From Nocardioides sp. Root682 (GTDB lineage: Bacteria; Actinomycetota; Actinomycetes; Propionibacteriales; Nocardioidaceae): a stretch of DNA of 64,000 nucleotides. Below the pieces are notes generated by a model, which was not told the origin of the DNA, did not search any database, and saw only the letters and a list, made by a program, of their open reading frames with translations. Positions within the stretch are counted from its first letter, which is position 1. Each line of letters begins with the position of its first letter. The DNA lies in the NCBI RefSeq assembly GCF_001427795.1, contig NZ_LMHJ01000003.1:725105-789104 (forward strand). Direction: 5' to 3'. Below are positions 49,789-58,403 of the stretch, piece by piece. The position numbers and the translations under genes were made by a program.

Positions 49789-50538
49789 CTACGGGATGTA
49801 CGGTTCCGGCGAGTCGGTGAACGGGTAGTCGAGCATGAACTTCTCGAGGGCCGCACCGCTGACCTCGGAGCAGTACTGCCACACACCGTTCTGGGCCTGG
49901 GTCTTCACGTCCTGGGTCCAGTGGGTGAGGGCGATGTGCTGGCCCTTGGGGAAGGCCTTGCCGTCCTTCTTCGTCCACGGGACGGCCTTGAACTTGAGGC
50001 GGCCGTTGGTGTCGTTCTCGTCGAGGGTCGCGGCGATCGCCTTGATCGCGGCGATCTCCGAGGTGTCGTCCGCGGCGGTCTCGTCGTACCAGAGGATGGT
50101 GAAGCCGTGCTCGAGGTTGTGCACGAGTGCCTCGAGCTCGGGGCGGCCGTCGGCGGTGTAGTAGCGGTTGGCCGCGGGGTCCGGTGCGACGCCGGCCTCG
50201 TTCCAGTGCGACCCGAAGGCCGGGGGCGCGTCGTCGTAGGTCACCTGGGTGCCCGTCGGGACGTGCTCGCCGCTGCCGGTCGCGACCTTGGTCTCGACCT
50301 TCTTGCAGGCGCTGGCCTTCGCGCCGATCTCGTCGAGGGGCGTGCCGGAGTAGCGCGCCTTCTCGATCGCCGTCTTCACCGGGTTGTAGGCGGCGACGCC
50401 CACGATGAGGAGCGCGACAGCGATGCAGACACCCACGATGGCCATGCCCTGACGCTTTTCGGCGCTCTTCTGCTTGCGCCGGATGTCGTCGATGACTTGG
50501 CGGCGGTCCGACTTCTCGGACTTGCTGGACTTGGCCAC
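49789..50538 (-). CDS. DUF3105 membrane-anchored protein
   Basis: The 249-residue protein has a highly charged cytoplasmic N-terminus (about 1-30), one helix (about 31-50) and an extracytoplasmic domain with the family landmarks PPAFGSHWNEAGVAPDP, HNLEHGFTILWYDE and ALTHWTQD. The conserved His residues suggest metal binding, but no reaction is known. Two cysteines, in SACKKV and QYCSEV, may pair. Its stop is followed directly by copy B of the 118-nt element. Confidence 0.87.
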   Translation of the reverse strand: MAKSSKSEKSDRRQVIDDIRRKQKSAEKRQGMAIVGVCIAVALLIVGVAAYNPVKTAIEKARYSGTPLDEIGAKASACKKVETKVATGSGEHVPTGTQVTYDDAPPAFGSHWNEAGVAPDPAANRYYTADGRPELEALVHNLEHGFTILWYDETAADDTSEIAAIKAIAATLDENDTNGRLKFKAVPWTKKDGKAFPKGQHIALTHWTQDVKTQAQNGVWQYCSEVSGAALEKFMLDYPFTDSPEPYIP

Positions 50539-50582
50539 GGTGTGGGTACCTCGTCTGGTGAGTACGGCGGAACGCGGTGAGT

Positions 50583-51578
50583 CTACGGAGTGACCGGGCG
50601 CAGGCGGAGGTCGGTGTCCGCGAAGCCGTTCCCTGGCTCGTGCGGGACAGCCACCGGTTCGGTCGGCTGGTCGACCGACCAGCCGTGGGCAAAGGCCAGG
50701 ATGTCCAGTGCCACCCGGCGATCATCGGTGCACCGCACCTGCTGGTCGCTGTCGATCTCGGCGCTGAGACCGGCTGCGCGCAGGGCCGCTACGAACTCGT
50801 GGGCGGTGACGGGGCTGCCGAAGGGTGCCCGGTCCGCGTCGGCGCCGCCGACGGCCCGTACGACGGCCTCGCGGGCGCCGTACCCGAACAGGTCGGCGCC
50901 GTCCTCGCGGATCAGCGCAGCCGCACCGGTGCCGTGCTCGCCCGGCGGCAGCACCAGGTCGGGGCGGCCGCGCAGCACGGCGCACGGTCGCGAGCCGAGC
51001 TTGCCCTGGGCCAGCTCGACGGCCGAGGCGATCTCGTCGGCGACGGCCGGTGCGGTGACGGCCAGCTCGTTGCCGTGGGCGTCGACCCGGCCGACGAAGG
51101 ACTCGAGCACCACGACCCCGGCAGCGCCGATGGCGATGTCGGTCTGACCTTCGCGCCAGGCGCGGCCCGCCGTGTCGGTGACCAGGACGCCGATGTTGAC
51201 TCCGGCGCGTTCGGCGACGGCGGCGCGGAGTGCGCGGGCGGACGCGTCGGGGTCCTCGGGAAGCAGGACCGTGGTGCCGGCGGCGACGTTGGAGGCGTCG
51301 ACCCCTGCCGCAGCCATGGTCAGGCCGAGGCGGTTGCGGACGATCCGGGTCAGGCCGCGGCGGGCGACCAGGCGGATGGTCTCCACGTCGATCCAGTGCT
51401 CGCGGTCGCCCTGGACCACGCGTCCCTCGGCCTTGCTGACGACCTTGCTGGTGACGACGAGGATGTCGCCGTCCGCGAGGCCGTCGGTGCCGAGGGCGGT
51501 CAGCACGATCGTCGCGAGGTCGTCACCGGCGGCGATCTCGGGGACGCCGTCGGGGGCGATGACGCTCAGCGGGCCCAC
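50583..51578 (-). CDS. cofE: Coenzyme F420-0:L-glutamate ligase
   Basis: CofE adds glutamates to F420-0. The 331-residue protein has the family segments GDILVVTSKVVSKAEGR, GVDASNV, and GVLVTDTAGRAWREGQTDIAIG. It lacks the C-terminal nitroreductase domain (about 200 residues) that makes mycobacterial FbiB bifunctional; instead a C-terminal tail of about 80 residues follows the catalytic part. The GTG start lies within cofD, a 13-bp overlap, so both are translated from one message. With cofD it indicates F420-dependent redox enzymes in the cell. Confidence 0.9.
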   Translation of the reverse strand: MGPLSVIAPDGVPEIAAGDDLATIVLTALGTDGLADGDILVVTSKVVSKAEGRVVQGDREHWIDVETIRLVARRGLTRIVRNRLGLTMAAAGVDASNVAAGTTVLLPEDPDASARALRAAVAERAGVNIGVLVTDTAGRAWREGQTDIAIGAAGVVVLESFVGRVDAHGNELAVTAPAVADEIASAVELAQGKLGSRPCAVLRGRPDLVLPPGEHGTGAAALIREDGADLFGYGAREAVVRAVGGADADRAPFGSPVTAHEFVAALRAAGLSAEIDSDQQVRCTDDRRVALDILAFAHGWSVDQPTEPVAVPHEPGNGFADTDLRLRPVTP

Positions 51579-52636
51579 GGTGCCACCAGGGAGATCGCGG
51601 CCGCGGCCATCGCGGCGGTCGCGTCGTGGTCGGTCATCATCAGCGGTACGGCGACCGTGGGGAGCCCGGCAGCCTCCAGACGGGCCACCTGCTCGGCGTC
51701 ACGTTCGTCGATCAGCCAGCCGTCGAGGACGCCGCCGTTGCTGCGGGCGCCGTAGTTGAGGCCGACGCCGGCCGCACTCACCTCGACCCCGACGGAGTTG
51801 AGCATCTGCTCGGCCATGCCGCGGACGTGGGACGTGCCGACGATGGGGGAGAGGCCGACGACGCGCGCCTTCGTCGCGCGCACGGCGTCGCGCACGCCGG
51901 GCACCCCGAGGATCGTGCCGACGGACACCACCGGGTTGGACGGCGGCAGGATCACCAGGTCGGCGTTCGTGATCGCGTCAACGACACCCGGCGCGGGGGT
52001 GGACTGGTCCAGTCCGACGAACACGACCGTCTCGGCCGGCACCTCGGCGTGCAGGCGGACCCAGTACTCCTGGAAGTGGACGACCCGCTTGCCGCTCACC
52101 GCCTCGGGGTCGGCGATCGCGACGTGGGTCTCCACCCGGTCATCGGTCATCGGCAACAGGGTCAGTCGGTCGCCGTACGTCGGCGTCAGCCAGCGGCGGC
52201 ACAGTGCCTCGGTCACGGCGGACAGCGGATAGCCGGCGTCCAGCATCTGGGTGCGGACCAGGTGGGTCGCGATGTCGCGGTCGCCGAGACCGAACCAGGT
52301 CGGTTCGACGCCGTACGACGCCAGCTCCTCCTTGGCGCTCCAGGTCTCCTCGCGTCGGCCCCACCCGCGCTCGAGGTCGATGCCTTCGCCGAGGGTGTAC
52401 ATCACGGTGTCGAGGTCGGGGCACACCTTGAGGCCGTGGATCCACCAGTCGTCGCCGGTGTTGGCCAGCACGGTGACGTGGGCGTCGGGGGCGACGCCGG
52501 GCAGCTGACCCGAGGCGATACCGTGGAGCAGGCCCTGGAGGAACTTCGCTCCGCCCATGCCGCCGGACAGAACGGTGATCCGTCGCAGCAATGAGGTGGG
52601 CGCCGCCGTGGGGGCCGATTCATGTGTCGTTTCCAC
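51566..52636 (-). CDS. cofD: F420 phospholactate/phosphoenolpyruvyl transferase
   Basis: CofD (FbiA) joins the activated phospho-C3 unit to the deazaflavin Fo to make (dehydro-)F420-0. The protein has the opening loop ITVLSGGMGGAKFLQGL, TVLANTGDDWWIHGL, and LPPSNPVVSVGTILGVPG. The start is uncertain. GTG 52636 gives about 20 residues before the conserved core; ATG 52688 is also in frame. The divergent whiB2 gene and the cofE gene behind it match the fbiA-fbiB-whiB2 block of mycobacteria. Confidence 0.92.
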   Translation of the reverse strand: METTHESAPTAAPTSLLRRITVLSGGMGGAKFLQGLLHGIASGQLPGVAPDAHVTVLANTGDDWWIHGLKVCPDLDTVMYTLGEGIDLERGWGRREETWSAKEELASYGVEPTWFGLGDRDIATHLVRTQMLDAGYPLSAVTEALCRRWLTPTYGDRLTLLPMTDDRVETHVAIADPEAVSGKRVVHFQEYWVRLHAEVPAETVVFVGLDQSTPAPGVVDAITNADLVILPPSNPVVSVGTILGVPGVRDAVRATKARVVGLSPIVGTSHVRGMAEQMLNSVGVEVSAAGVGLNYGARSNGGVLDGWLIDERDAEQVARLEAAGLPTVAVPLMMTDHDATAAMAAAAISLVAPWAR

Positions 52637-52777
52637 AAGGGTCAACTGTGCCGTGCTGCCATGGCGACACGCCCGGCGGGTGTCCATAGCAGATTCGGGC
52701 TTGACTACTTGCGTATGACACGTATGTAATTCCAACAGTGTCGTTCGGGCACGGGTCGAGTTGTAAGGGGCGAATCG

Positions 52778-53032
52778 ATGAGAGAACTGTTCCTGGTCGA
52801 AGCAGAGTCCGAAGAGCTGGGGTGGCAGGAACGCGCGTTGTGCGCGCAGACCGACCCCGAGGCGTTCTTCCCTGAGAAGGGTGGATCGACGCGGGAGGCC
52901 AAGAAGGTCTGCCAGACGTGCGAGGTACGCACCGACTGCCTCGAGGCAGCGCTGGGCAATGACGAGCGGTTCGGTATCTGGGGTGGTCTCTCGGAGCGTG
53001 AGCGTCGCAAGCTGAAGAAGCGCGCGGTCTGA
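52778..53032 (+). CDS. whiB2: WhiB2/WhmD-type iron-sulfur transcription factor
   Basis: The 84-residue protein has the four cluster cysteines C22, C45, C48 and C54, the GIWGG turn (66-70) and a basic C-terminal tail (SERERRKLKKR). The WQERALCAQTDPEAFFPEKGG segment is characteristic of WhiB2 (WhmD), which controls septation and wall genes. A ribosome site AAGGGG lies 7 nt before ATG. Upstream, CGTATG occurs twice, 3 bp apart (about 52710-52725), in an AT-richer patch and could be a regulator site. Confidence 0.93.
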   Translation: MRELFLVEAESEELGWQERALCAQTDPEAFFPEKGGSTREAKKVCQTCEVRTDCLEAALGNDERFGIWGGLSERERRKLKKRAV

Positions 53033-53084
53033 CCTGATCGACGACGGTTCGCCCCCCTCGGACCGTCGCACGTAGGGTCTTCCC

Positions 53085-55970
53085 GTGTCGCAACATCCCG
53101 AGGTCGCCGTCCTCCTCGTGAGTCACGACGGCGCCTCGTGGCTGCCGACGGTCCTCGACGGCCTGCTCGCCCAGACGGCCCCCCTCGACTCGGTCGTCGC
53201 CGTCGACACCGCCAGCAAGGACGACAGTGTCGCCCTGGTGCGAGACGCGCTGGACGGCCACGTCCCGACCCTCCTGCGCAGCCTGCCCGGCAGCGCAGGG
53301 TTCCCCGAAGCGATCACCGACGGCCTCGTCGCCCTGGCCGAGAGTGCCCGCGAGCCGGAGTGGATCTGGATCCTGCACGACGACTCCACCCCTGCTCCCG
53401 ACGCGCTCTCCGCGCTCCTGGCCGCCGCCGCGGCACGGCCCGACGTCGACATCCTCGGCCCGAAGCTGCGGGAGTGGCCCTCCCTGCGGCGACTGCTCGA
53501 GCTCGGCGTGACGATCAGCGGCACCGGCCGTCGCGAGACCGGGCTCGAGCGTGGTGAGTTCGACCAGGGCCAGCACGACGAGACCCGCGAGGTCTTCGCG
53601 GTCAACTCCGCCGGCATGCTGGTGCGGCGCGCGGTGCTGGAGGAGCTCGGCGGCTTCGATGCCGCGCTGCCGATCTTCGGCAACGACATCGACCTCGGCT
53701 GGCGCGCCGCCGCTGTCGGTCGCACCACCCTGGTCGTGCCGGCCGCCGTGGTCTTCCACGCCGAAGCCGCGCATCGTGGCGTCCGGCGGACACCGCTGAC
53801 CGGGCGGCACACGCACTTCCAGGAGCGGCGGGCCGCGCTGTTCACGCTGCTGGCCAACGCCCGCGGGGTGACCCTGCCCTTCCAGGTGGTCCGACTCGCG
53901 CTCGGCTCCGTGCTGCGGATGATCGGCCTGTTCTGCGTCCGGGCCGTGGGCGAGGGTCTCGACGAGATCGCGGCCCTCGTGGCCGTGTTGCGCCACCCGG
54001 GCCAGCTGCTCGCGGCCCGACGTTCGCGTGCCGCGGTCATCGCCGCGGCCCGCGGTGCCGACGGCGCCGACCGGGCCCGCGTCCGACGACTGCTGGCGCC
54101 CTGGTGGCTGCCCTACCGCCACGGCCTCGACTTCTTCGGTGACCTGGTCGCCGCAGCGACCAACCAGGCCTCCGACGTCGCCGAGCGACGACGCATGGCC
54201 GCCGCTGACCGATCCGACACCCCACCGCCTGCCCGGCACCGTGACGAGGACGACGAGTTCGCCGACACCGGTCTGGTCGTGCGCTTCTTCACCAGCCCGA
54301 CCGCCGTCGGTACGGCGATCACGGTGCTCGCGCTGCTGATCGGCGTCCGTGACGTGGTCGGCGGCCTGAGCGGTGGCGCCCTGTCGCCGACGCCCGACTC
54401 GGCGGGCGCCTGGTGGCGTCTCCACCTGGAGGGCTGGCACGCGATCGGGTTCGGCAGCGAGGTGCCGGCGCCGCCGTACGTCCTGCCGCTGGCGGTCCTG
54501 GGGACCCTGTTCGGGCCGTCCCTGCTGATCTCGCTGTTGATGGCCCTGGCGGCACCGATCGCCCTGTGGGGCGCGTGGCGGTTCCTGCGCCTGGTGAGCC
54601 GGCTGGCGACGACGTACGGCGCCCCTCGGTGGCTGCTGTTGTGGGGATCGGTGAGCTGGGCCCTGGTCCCGCTCGCCGCCGGCGCCTGGGGCGGCGGGCG
54701 CTGGGGCATCGTCGTGGCCGCGGCCGTCCTGCCCTGGCTGGCCCACGCGGCGCTCGGCTTCGCCGACCCTGATCCTGCGCACCGCTGGCGCGCGGGCCTG
54801 CGCACCGGCCTGGCCCTGGCGCTGATGACCGCCGTCGCGCCGTCCGCGTGGCTGGTGGTGGCCGTGCTGATCGGCGTGCTGCTGGCCAGCGCCGTACGCC
54901 TGATCCCCAACGAGGTGCGGGAGCGTTCGGTCTGGGGACCGCCCGTCGCGGCACTCGCGGTGCCGTTGCTGGTCCTGCTGCCGTGGTGGCTGCCGGCGCT
55001 CTTCGAGGGTGCGTTCGCCGCGACCGTGCTCGACATCGGCCGGTGGCCGACGGCGGCCACGTCGGGCTGGGACCTGCTCGCCGGGCGCCTCGCCGGTCTG
55101 GGAGCCCCGCCGGAGGTGGGACTGGTGCTGCCCGTCCTGGCGCTGTTCGCGCTGCTCCCGACGAAGACCCGGATCCCGGTCGTCATCTGCTGGCTGGTGG
55201 CGGCCGTGACAGCCCTCGTCGCGATCCCGTTGACCGTGCCGGCCATCGACCTTCCCGGTACGGCGGAGCAGCAGCCGGGCGTGGGCGCCGTACTCCTCCT
55301 CCTGCACGGTGCCTGGCTCACCGCGGCCGTGCTCGGCGGGCTCTCCCTGCACCATCTCGGTGACCAGTCGCGACCGGTGCAGGCCGGACTGGCCGTCGGC
55401 GGTGTCGCGGCAGTCCTCGCGCCCCTGGTCGCCCTCGTGTGGTTCGCCGGCTGGGGTGGCGAGGAGCTCGCGGACGACGCTCCGTCCGACGTACCCGTCT
55501 ACATGGTCCAGCGCGCGCAGGAGGCTCCCGAGAACGGCGTGCTCGTGCTGCGCGGTTCCATCGACGACGGCATCCGGTACGACGTCCACCGCGGCGACGG
55601 CCCGACGGTCGGCGAGGACGAAGTGGCCGCCCTGACGCCGGAGGACACCGAGATCACGGCGATCATCCGGTCGCTGGTGACCGCGCCGGACGGTGACGCC
55701 CTCGACGCGCTGGCGGAGCACGGCATCCTCTACATCGTCCAGGCCGCGCCGGCCGACGGTGCCGTGGCGGCGAGCCTCGACGCGACCTCCGGCCTCGACC
55801 AGGCAAGTTCCGAGCGCGGCACCCGCGCCTGGCAGGTCACCCCGGGCCCCGAGCCACTGCCGGACCATGCGGCGTGGCTGCGCTGGTTGCTGCTGATCGT
55901 CCAGGGCTGTGCGATCCCGGTGCTCGTGGTCCTCGCCCTGCCCCCGCTGCGAAGGAGTCGCGATGACTGA
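53085..55970 (+). CDS. Large membrane glycosyltransferase (GT2 plus polytopic region)
   Basis: The 961-residue protein starts with a GT2 domain (VAVLLVSHDGASWLP, WILHDDSTPAPDALS, and FGNDIDLGWRAAAVG near 205). At about 400-960 follow a charged linker and a dozen or so membrane helices. A homologue occupies the same place after whiB in Streptomyces and mycobacteria. It probably transfers a sugar from a lipid or nucleotide donor to an outer-surface glycan. TAGGGT (53073-53078) lies 6 nt before GTG 53085. The stop overlaps the next gene as ATGACTGA. Confidence 0.85.
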   Translation: MSQHPEVAVLLVSHDGASWLPTVLDGLLAQTAPLDSVVAVDTASKDDSVALVRDALDGHVPTLLRSLPGSAGFPEAITDGLVALAESAREPEWIWILHDDSTPAPDALSALLAAAAARPDVDILGPKLREWPSLRRLLELGVTISGTGRRETGLERGEFDQGQHDETREVFAVNSAGMLVRRAVLEELGGFDAALPIFGNDIDLGWRAAAVGRTTLVVPAAVVFHAEAAHRGVRRTPLTGRHTHFQERRAALFTLLANARGVTLPFQVVRLALGSVLRMIGLFCVRAVGEGLDEIAALVAVLRHPGQLLAARRSRAAVIAAARGADGADRARVRRLLAPWWLPYRHGLDFFGDLVAAATNQASDVAERRRMAAADRSDTPPPARHRDEDDEFADTGLVVRFFTSPTAVGTAITVLALLIGVRDVVGGLSGGALSPTPDSAGAWWRLHLEGWHAIGFGSEVPAPPYVLPLAVLGTLFGPSLLISLLMALAAPIALWGAWRFLRLVSRLATTYGAPRWLLLWGSVSWALVPLAAGAWGGGRWGIVVAAAVLPWLAHAALGFADPDPAHRWRAGLRTGLALALMTAVAPSAWLVVAVLIGVLLASAVRLIPNEVRERSVWGPPVAALAVPLLVLLPWWLPALFEGAFAATVLDIGRWPTAATSGWDLLAGRLAGLGAPPEVGLVLPVLALFALLPTKTRIPVVICWLVAAVTALVAIPLTVPAIDLPGTAEQQPGVGAVLLLLHGAWLTAAVLGGLSLHHLGDQSRPVQAGLAVGGVAAVLAPLVALVWFAGWGGEELADDAPSDVPVYMVQRAQEAPENGVLVLRGSIDDGIRYDVHRGDGPTVGEDEVAALTPEDTEITAIIRSLVTAPDGDALDALAEHGILYIVQAAPADGAVAASLDATSGLDQASSERGTRAWQVTPGPEPLPDHAAWLRWLLLIVQGCAIPVLVVLALPPLRRSRDD

Positions 55971-57423
55971 GTCCCCGAACCCCGCACCGGGTGCCGGACG
56001 GCGCTCGGTGGTCACCCCCGAGCGCCGCGTCGACATCATCGTCGCGCTGGCCATCGTGCTGCCGGCCGTGGTCGCGCTGTGCGTGACCCTGATCGGCCAG
56101 GAGAGCGACCCCCTCGCCGGGGTCCGCCCGCCGGCCACCTCCACCCTGACCGCCGCCACCGTCGTCTGCCCGGCCGGCATCAACGCCACCAGCGGCCCCG
56201 TCCGGGCGGTCCGGACCCCGGGAGTCCCCGGCGGCAAGGTGTCCGTCCGCACCGGTGCCGCACCGGTCGACTCCGAGGGCAACGGCAGCGCCCAGGGCGA
56301 GACGAAGGAAGGTGCCGAGCTCGCGGTCGCAGCCGGCGGTGGAGTCGTCGTACCTGCCAGTGGCGGAGCGACCGTGCTCGACGCACGGGGCGACGCGGCC
56401 CCCGGCCTGGTGGCCGGTCGTGGCGACCGGCTCGCCGTGCCCGAGTGCCGTGCCCCGTCGTACGACGAATGGCTGGTCGGGCTCAACGCGTCGGCGCGCT
56501 ACGCGACGACCCTCGAGCTCGTGAACCCCGACGACGGCGACGCAGTCGTCGACCTCGAGCTGATCGGGACCGCTGGGCCGATCGACGAGCCGGGCCTGCG
56601 AGGCGTGCAGGTTCCCGGACACAGCGTGAAGCGGCTGGAGCTGGCCAAGGTCGCGCCGATGTCGGCGCAGACGGCCGCGCACCTGACGGTCACCCGAGGG
56701 CGGGTGACGGCGACGGTGCGCAACACCTGGGACCCCCTCGGCCGCGGCCGGGTCACTACCGACTTCCTGCCGACGAACGCCGAGCCCGCGACCACCAACC
56801 TGATCCTCGGGATCCCGGACAGGCGGGTCAGCCCGACCCTGTTCGTGGCCAATCCGGGCGACGACGAGGTCCGGGTGACCACGCGGCTGGTGACGGCGGA
56901 AGCGGCGTTCACGCCGACGGGCGCGGAGGAGATCACGGTCGCTCCGCACTCGGTCAAGGCGGTCGGCCTGAGCGGCATCCTCTCCGGTGACGCGGCGAAG
57001 GGCGTCGTCGGCATCGAGCTCGAGTCGACCGGTCCTGTCGTCCCCTCCATGCGCCTGCTCACCAGGACCGACCTGGTCCTGCTGGCCCCGGTGCCCTCGT
57101 TGCGCGACCCGGCGGCCGCCGTGCTCCCGGTGGGCGCGAAGACCCTGTTGCTCGGCGGCGCCACCCGCACCGGCGTGGTCCACGTGAAGTCGTACGACGC
57201 CGCGGGCAAGATGCTCGCCGACAAGCCGGTGGAGGTCGCGCCGGACCGGGCGGCCAGCCTGGCACTGCCGCCCACCGCGGTCGCCATCACCGTCGAGGCA
57301 CGCAACACCTCGATCGGCGCGATCGTGTCGATCCCTGCGACGGGACGGCAGCCGGGCCTTGCCACGATCCGGGTCCGCGCTGCCGAGCTCCGTTCGCGGA
57401 TCCCGGTCGTCGTGCCCCAGTAG
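55963..57423 (+). CDS. DUF5719 extracytoplasmic protein
   Basis: The 486-residue protein has a short cytoplasmic start, one hydrophobic helix (about 23-43), and then a secreted beta-rich region made of repeated Ig-like units (LELVNPDDGDAVVDLELIG, TLFVANPGDDEVRVTTRLV). It overlaps the upstream glycosyltransferase gene by 8 nt and has the site GAAGGAG before its ATG. This gene pair is conserved in actinobacteria. The repeats suggest a scaffold or wall-binding partner for the transferase. Function is unknown. Confidence 0.78.
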   Translation: MTESPNPAPGAGRRSVVTPERRVDIIVALAIVLPAVVALCVTLIGQESDPLAGVRPPATSTLTAATVVCPAGINATSGPVRAVRTPGVPGGKVSVRTGAAPVDSEGNGSAQGETKEGAELAVAAGGGVVVPASGGATVLDARGDAAPGLVAGRGDRLAVPECRAPSYDEWLVGLNASARYATTLELVNPDDGDAVVDLELIGTAGPIDEPGLRGVQVPGHSVKRLELAKVAPMSAQTAAHLTVTRGRVTATVRNTWDPLGRGRVTTDFLPTNAEPATTNLILGIPDRRVSPTLFVANPGDDEVRVTTRLVTAEAAFTPTGAEEITVAPHSVKAVGLSGILSGDAAKGVVGIELESTGPVVPSMRLLTRTDLVLLAPVPSLRDPAAAVLPVGAKTLLLGGATRTGVVHVKSYDAAGKMLADKPVEVAPDRAASLALPPTAVAITVEARNTSIGAIVSIPATGRQPGLATIRVRAAELRSRIPVVVPQ

Positions 57424-57458
57424 CGGTCAGCAGAGCGGTCAGCAGCCGCAGGCAGCAG

Positions 57459-57947
57459 TCAGTCGGGGTCGGCCGGGTAGCGCGGGTCGACCTCGCTCGG
57501 ATCGATGCCGAGCAGCTCGGCCACCTGCTCGACGACCACCGTCAGCACGATCGCCTCGAGGTCCGCGCGGTCCGCTGCCCGGTGCTCGAGGGGGCGACGG
57601 AACACGACCAGGCGGGTCGGCGTCGCGCCGGTCCCGCGCACGAGCGAGGAGAGCGGCACCCGGCCGGAGTCCCAGTCGTCGGGGAGCTGGGGGGTGTCCT
57701 CGACGGCGTACTCGACCAGGCCCAGACGCGCGGACCAGCGCCCGTCGATCTCGGTGACGACGTCCAGCATGATCCGGTCGAAGACCTCGCGCCGGCTGCG
57801 CGGACGAGGCGGGCGCGGGGAGCCGAGCGGCCCGGACCGGGGGAGCACGGCCGGCCCCCGGACACCCCGCCCGCGACGGTCCCGGCGAGGACGCGGGCGG
57901 CCCGGTGTTGCGTCCGACTGTTCTGCGCCCGACTGTTCTGGCTCCAC
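57459..57947 (-). CDS. Metallopeptidase-family (zincin-like) protein without its zinc motif
   Basis: The 162-residue protein matches actinobacterial proteins of the PF06262 zincin group (FDRIMLDVVTEID, LVVFRRPLEHRA, then EAIVLTVVVEQVAELLGID). In active relatives the last segment holds HExxH. Here it reads VVVEQVAELLG, so both His are absent and the Glu remains. It is therefore unlikely to be a working peptidase. TAGGCT (57956-57961) lies 8 nt before GTG 57947. The basic, Pro/Arg-rich N-terminus is probably disordered. Confidence 0.75.
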   Translation of the reverse strand: MEPEQSGAEQSDATPGRPRPRRDRRGRGVRGPAVLPRSGPLGSPRPPRPRSRREVFDRIMLDVVTEIDGRWSARLGLVEYAVEDTPQLPDDWDSGRVPLSSLVRGTGATPTRLVVFRRPLEHRAADRADLEAIVLTVVVEQVAELLGIDPSEVDPRYPADPD

Positions 57948-57998
57948 GATCCGCGAGCCTAGCCACCGTGGCCCCGTCCGAGCGGTAGCGTCTGCGCC

Positions 57999-58379
57999 GT
58001 GAGCGCGATTCCGGCCCAGCAGGGACTCCGAACCTGCTCCCGCACGGCCTGCGCCCGGCGCGCCGTGGCGACCCTGACCTATGTCTACGCCGATTCCACG
58101 GCTGTGCTGGGTCCGTTGGCCACGTTCGCCGAACCCCATGCCTACGACCTCTGCGAGACGCACAGCGAGCGGCTCTCTGCCCCCCGCGGCTGGGAGGTCC
58201 TGCGCCTGGCGCTCGGCACGCAGCAGGCCGGCCCCAGCGGCGACGACCTGCTCGCCCTCGCCGACGCGGTCCGCGAGGCCGCGCGACCGATCGTCCGACA
58301 GGTGGTCGAGCCGGTCCGCGAGACGGGTCGCGAGACCGGCCGCAAGGGCCATCTGAGGATGCTCACCTCGGACGACTGA
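57999..58379 (+). CDS. DUF3499 small zinc-ribbon-like protein
   Basis: The 126-residue protein has Cys13 and Cys18 in RTCSRTACARRA, and Cys52 with His55 in YDLCETHSERL, a likely zinc site. TYVYADSTAVLGPL is typical of the DUF3499 family, whose function is unknown. TAGCGT (57986-57991) lies 7 nt before GTG 57999. It is conserved next to the phosphomannomutase gene, as in the Rv3258c-Rv3257c arrangement. Confidence 0.85.
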   Translation: MSAIPAQQGLRTCSRTACARRAVATLTYVYADSTAVLGPLATFAEPHAYDLCETHSERLSAPRGWEVLRLALGTQQAGPSGDDLLALADAVREAARPIVRQVVEPVRETGRETGRKGHLRMLTSDD

Positions 58380-58403
58380 GGGGCTTGCACTAGTGTCCCG
58401 TTC

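Noticed and set aside
52620..56486. A 1288-codon open frame on the minus strand, antisense to the giant glycosyltransferase
   Set aside because: It is a mirror of the G/C-rich third positions of the real gene. It has no start signal and reads as Arg/Gly/Ala-rich low-complexity text.
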